Positions 61,817 through 64,000 of a DNA stretch of 64,000 nt are shown here, one piece after another (positions within the stretch are counted from its first letter, which is position 1; the number at the start of each line of letters is the position of its first letter). Source of the stretch: Glandiceps talaboti (Eukaryota > Hemichordata > Enteropneusta > Spengelidae). The DNA lies in contig NC_135550.1 of assembly GCF_964340395.1 (NCBI RefSeq), forward strand, positions 2,582,501-2,646,500. Direction: 5' to 3'. A model generated the notes under the pieces. The model saw nothing but the letters and a program-made list of their open reading frames with translations, had not been told where the DNA came from and ran no database searches. The translations under genes were made by a program, and so were the position numbers.

Positions 61817-63000
61817 CTATATGAGGTAAATTTAGGTTGTAAATTTTAAATTATGGTTGCATTTTCAGAAGTCCCATGCTTGTTGGTAAATATCTCCTTG
61901 AAGTCTGAATGCCACGACGTTATATGATTTGGTTAACATTATCTAGTCGTTGATTTAACATTTTTATACTGAAAGACAAAAACAATATTAAATGAATTCA
62001 CTAATGGTCACTCTAACTTCAGAAAAGTCTGAAATGGTGTATATTCGAAAACTTGCAAATTTGGAAATGTGATACTGTAGCGTATAGGGCTCAAGTTTAA
62101 AATTCCATTCTGTGTCAAATAATGCGATGGGTGTAGTGTATAGCACTCCCATTCTAGTAGTTTAGCACTACTATATAGTACTATAGTAGGAAGTTGAAAA
62201 TAGACACATTTACATACCAAGTAGGTCCTTATTTGGAAATCAAAATCTGTATATCATATTTAGTAACCGTCTTATCTTCCTAAATGTTATAGCTATTTGT
62301 AATTTACCCATGAAATATTGAACTGCTGTCGGAGAAATGTAGGTCTTATTTAATTTGGTGCCTCGTGGTCCACTACTATTCTTTCCTAAGATCCATAAAG
62401 CTCTCGTCTATTTTACTCCAATTCACTAACTATTCTTTTCAATCTCACATTGTTAGCTCTACATATAACTATATTATCTTTTATGGGAAAGAATGAATGA
62501 CGTGGACGTAAAGTAAAAATAAAAGGGGTAACCTTTATCATCTTTTCTCAACGATTTTTAATATATGAGGATTACTATTCACACTTAAACAGGGACACAG
62601 TCTTTATTTTAACTTATCGCGATATTTTTTTCTATTTCGCTGCAGTATCCCGTGTTATAAGAAGCGTAGAAAACATCACTTGCCATGCTGTTGATCTCAT
62701 GAGAACTAGATTCCCTGAAGGCTACACATAGTTCTTTGATTTGTTTTGGTTTATACAGTTTGTTCTTGCTTATTCAAGACGTTTCAGTGTCGCTTCTGAT
62801 CATGTCTTACAACGATCTCCATGTGTTCTTTATTAGAACCTCTAAACAATAAAGAGTTCCATCGGGTAAAAATCATCTCGCTTCAACGCACTTTAATACA
62901 GTATATGTAAAGTTGGAGATCTGTAGATGATACCAAGTATGAGATATTACTCAATGTAACGTTTACGCTTTTAGTATATGTTCTATACATACATATATAT
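61817..63000. other. Unique intergenic sequence, no gene recognised
   Basis: About 1.2 kb of AT-rich DNA with somewhat more CpG than the intron. AATAAA occurs near 62847 (aacaataaagagttcc). The minus-strand open frame at 62008-62220 has no recognised motif. Confidence 0.5.
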
Positions 63001-63084
63001 ATAGTTTTGGTAGTACTGGAACTCTTTCTTGGGTGTAACTTGGGAGTTACACCCAAGAAAGAGTTCCAGTACTACCAAAACTAT
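63001..63084. repeat. Perfect 40-bp inverted repeat with 4-nt loop
   Basis: The arm atagttttggtagtactgga plus actctttcttgggtgtaact (63001-63040), the loop tggg, then the exact reverse complement (63045-63084) with no mismatch. If transcribed, either strand would give an 84-nt hairpin. Confidence 0.95.
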
Positions 63085-63213
63085 TACGCTCTGCCACTGC
63101 GGTATAGAGCACTGTCTTATAGCAGATTGATACTCACCGAGGTATATATATATATATATAATTTCGTTCTTCTTTCGCCAAGTAGAGTGCTCAATCACCT
63201 TGGAGAGCATATA

Positions 63214-63317
63214 ATACATACATACATACATACATACATACATACATACATACACGTACATACATACATACATACATACATACATACATACATACATACA
63301 TACATACATACATACAT

Positions 63318-63364
<47 letters not shown>

Positions 63365-63412
63365 TACATACATACATACATACATACATACATACATACA
63401 TACATACATACA

Positions 63413-63443
<31 letters not shown>

Positions 63444-63471
63444 TACACACACACATACATACATACATACA

Positions 63472-63502
<31 letters not shown>

Positions 63503-63526
63503 TACACACACACATACATACATACA

Positions 63527-63557
<31 letters not shown>

Positions 63558-63574
63558 TACACACACACATACAT

Positions 63575-63605
<31 letters not shown>

Positions 63606-63619
63606 TACATACATACATG
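63214..63619. repeat. (TACA)n microsatellite with CA-run interruptions
   Basis: Long tacatacataca runs interrupted by one long (CA)n stretch near 63334-63360 and by three copies of tattacacacacacat (about 63441, 63500 and 63554). All open frames here are repeat translations. Confidence 0.97.
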
Positions 63620-63660
63620 CATAATATATAATCCGAATGTCCATCTGTGTTGTGTCTTTC

Positions 63661-63678
63661 TGTGTATCTGTCTGTGTA

Positions 63679-63712
<34 letters not shown>
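63661..63712. repeat. (TCTG)n microsatellite
   Basis: tgtgtatctgtctgtgtatc followed by about nine tctg units. Confidence 0.95.
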
Positions 63713-64000
63713 AGCTTGCAGTGGCTGTGGCTGTGGTTGTTAGCCCGTCTTTGTGCCTGTGTTAATGTTGTGTGGTTCGTGTATGCCTTTCATCGTCGCT
63801 ATCAGTCTTTCATCGTCGCTATCAGTCTATACATTACATAGGCACATTCAGGTAGGTCATTGTGACATACATTATAGACACTGTGTGAAAGTGGTGACGT
63901 CAGAGGTTAAAGAAACGTCTGGTCCTCGTTGTTGGAAGCTACACGGCATCAAAGTACCTCGACACGATTACCTTAAATATGAACTTTGACCTTTCTCCAA
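63713..64000. other. Unique right edge with a 20-bp duplication and regulatory-like motifs
   Basis: tttcatcgtcgctatcagtc occurs twice in direct succession (63788-63807 and 63808-63827). A perfect CRE-like TGACGTCA lies at 63895-63902 and a DR1-like tgaactttgacc at 63980-63991. No gene is recognised before the window ends. Confidence 0.4.

Noticed and set aside
62841-62856. AATAAA as poly(A) signal of a gene upstream
   Set aside because: No coding sequence that could use it was found in the preceding kilobase.
63085-63140. tRNA- or snRNA-like string after the 40-bp hairpin (gctctgccactgcggtatag, gatactcaccgaggtat)
   Set aside because: I could not fold a cloverleaf or find a proper A-box/B-box pair, and similarity to U1 is limited to a few bases.

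Overview
The window looks like animal (metazoan) nuclear DNA, probably from a marine invertebrate. The evidence is a protein-coding gene split by long introns with GT/AG splice sites, a decayed non-LTR reverse transcriptase, and several repeats that resemble non-autonomous rolling-circle (Helentron/HINE, 'pearl'-like) elements. The species cannot be named from this sequence. There are no rRNA genes, no convincing tRNAs, no operons and no CRISPR array.

Only one gene is clearly supported: the 3' end of a WD40-repeat protein on the + strand. Its penultimate coding exon is 19491-19589 and its terminal coding exon is 55171-55221 (stop at 55219). They join in phase 0 across an intron of about 35.6 kb and together encode the last WD40 blade and the C-terminus. 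Upstream exons were not found in the window, so 1-19490 is probably mostly an earlier intron. Downstream lie a repeat-rich 3' UTR or flank, candidate poly(A) signals, and intergenic DNA.

Roughly half or more of the window is tandem repeat. Eighteen or so unrelated arrays with unit lengths of 25 to 99 bp were read: 73 bp (1-2180), 47 bp (2316-5600), about 46 bp (7521-8910), 44 bp (11872-12407), 29 bp (14010-18240), 33 bp (19581-22220), about 35 bp G-rich (22381-23441), about 42 bp (23442-26456), 27 bp (31321-33416), 48 bp (36095-36311), 99 bp (36905-37990), 30 bp (38386-39435), 40 bp (42111-42952), 25 bp (44312-49317), 29 bp (49868-51815), 39 bp (55418-55612), 29 bp (56291-57337) and 29 bp (58243-61516). 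Long open frames in several of these are artefacts of unit lengths divisible by three.

The most striking observation is the 33-bp array. Its unit is the exon-intron junction of the WD40 gene: the last 9 exon bases plus the first 24 intron bases, including the 5' splice site GAG|GTACGT. It is repeated exactly 80 times head to tail without an indel. Only the first donor keeps the reading frame open; using any later one inserts a stop two codons after the normal exon end. Other notable signals are block duplications of about 1.1-1.3 kb inside three unrelated arrays, rolling-circle-like elements joined 3' end to 5' start with only a few T-rich bases between them, about 200 tandem copies of a C/EBP-ATF-like plus forkhead-like motif, and a perfect 40-bp inverted repeat with a 4-nt loop at 63001-63084.
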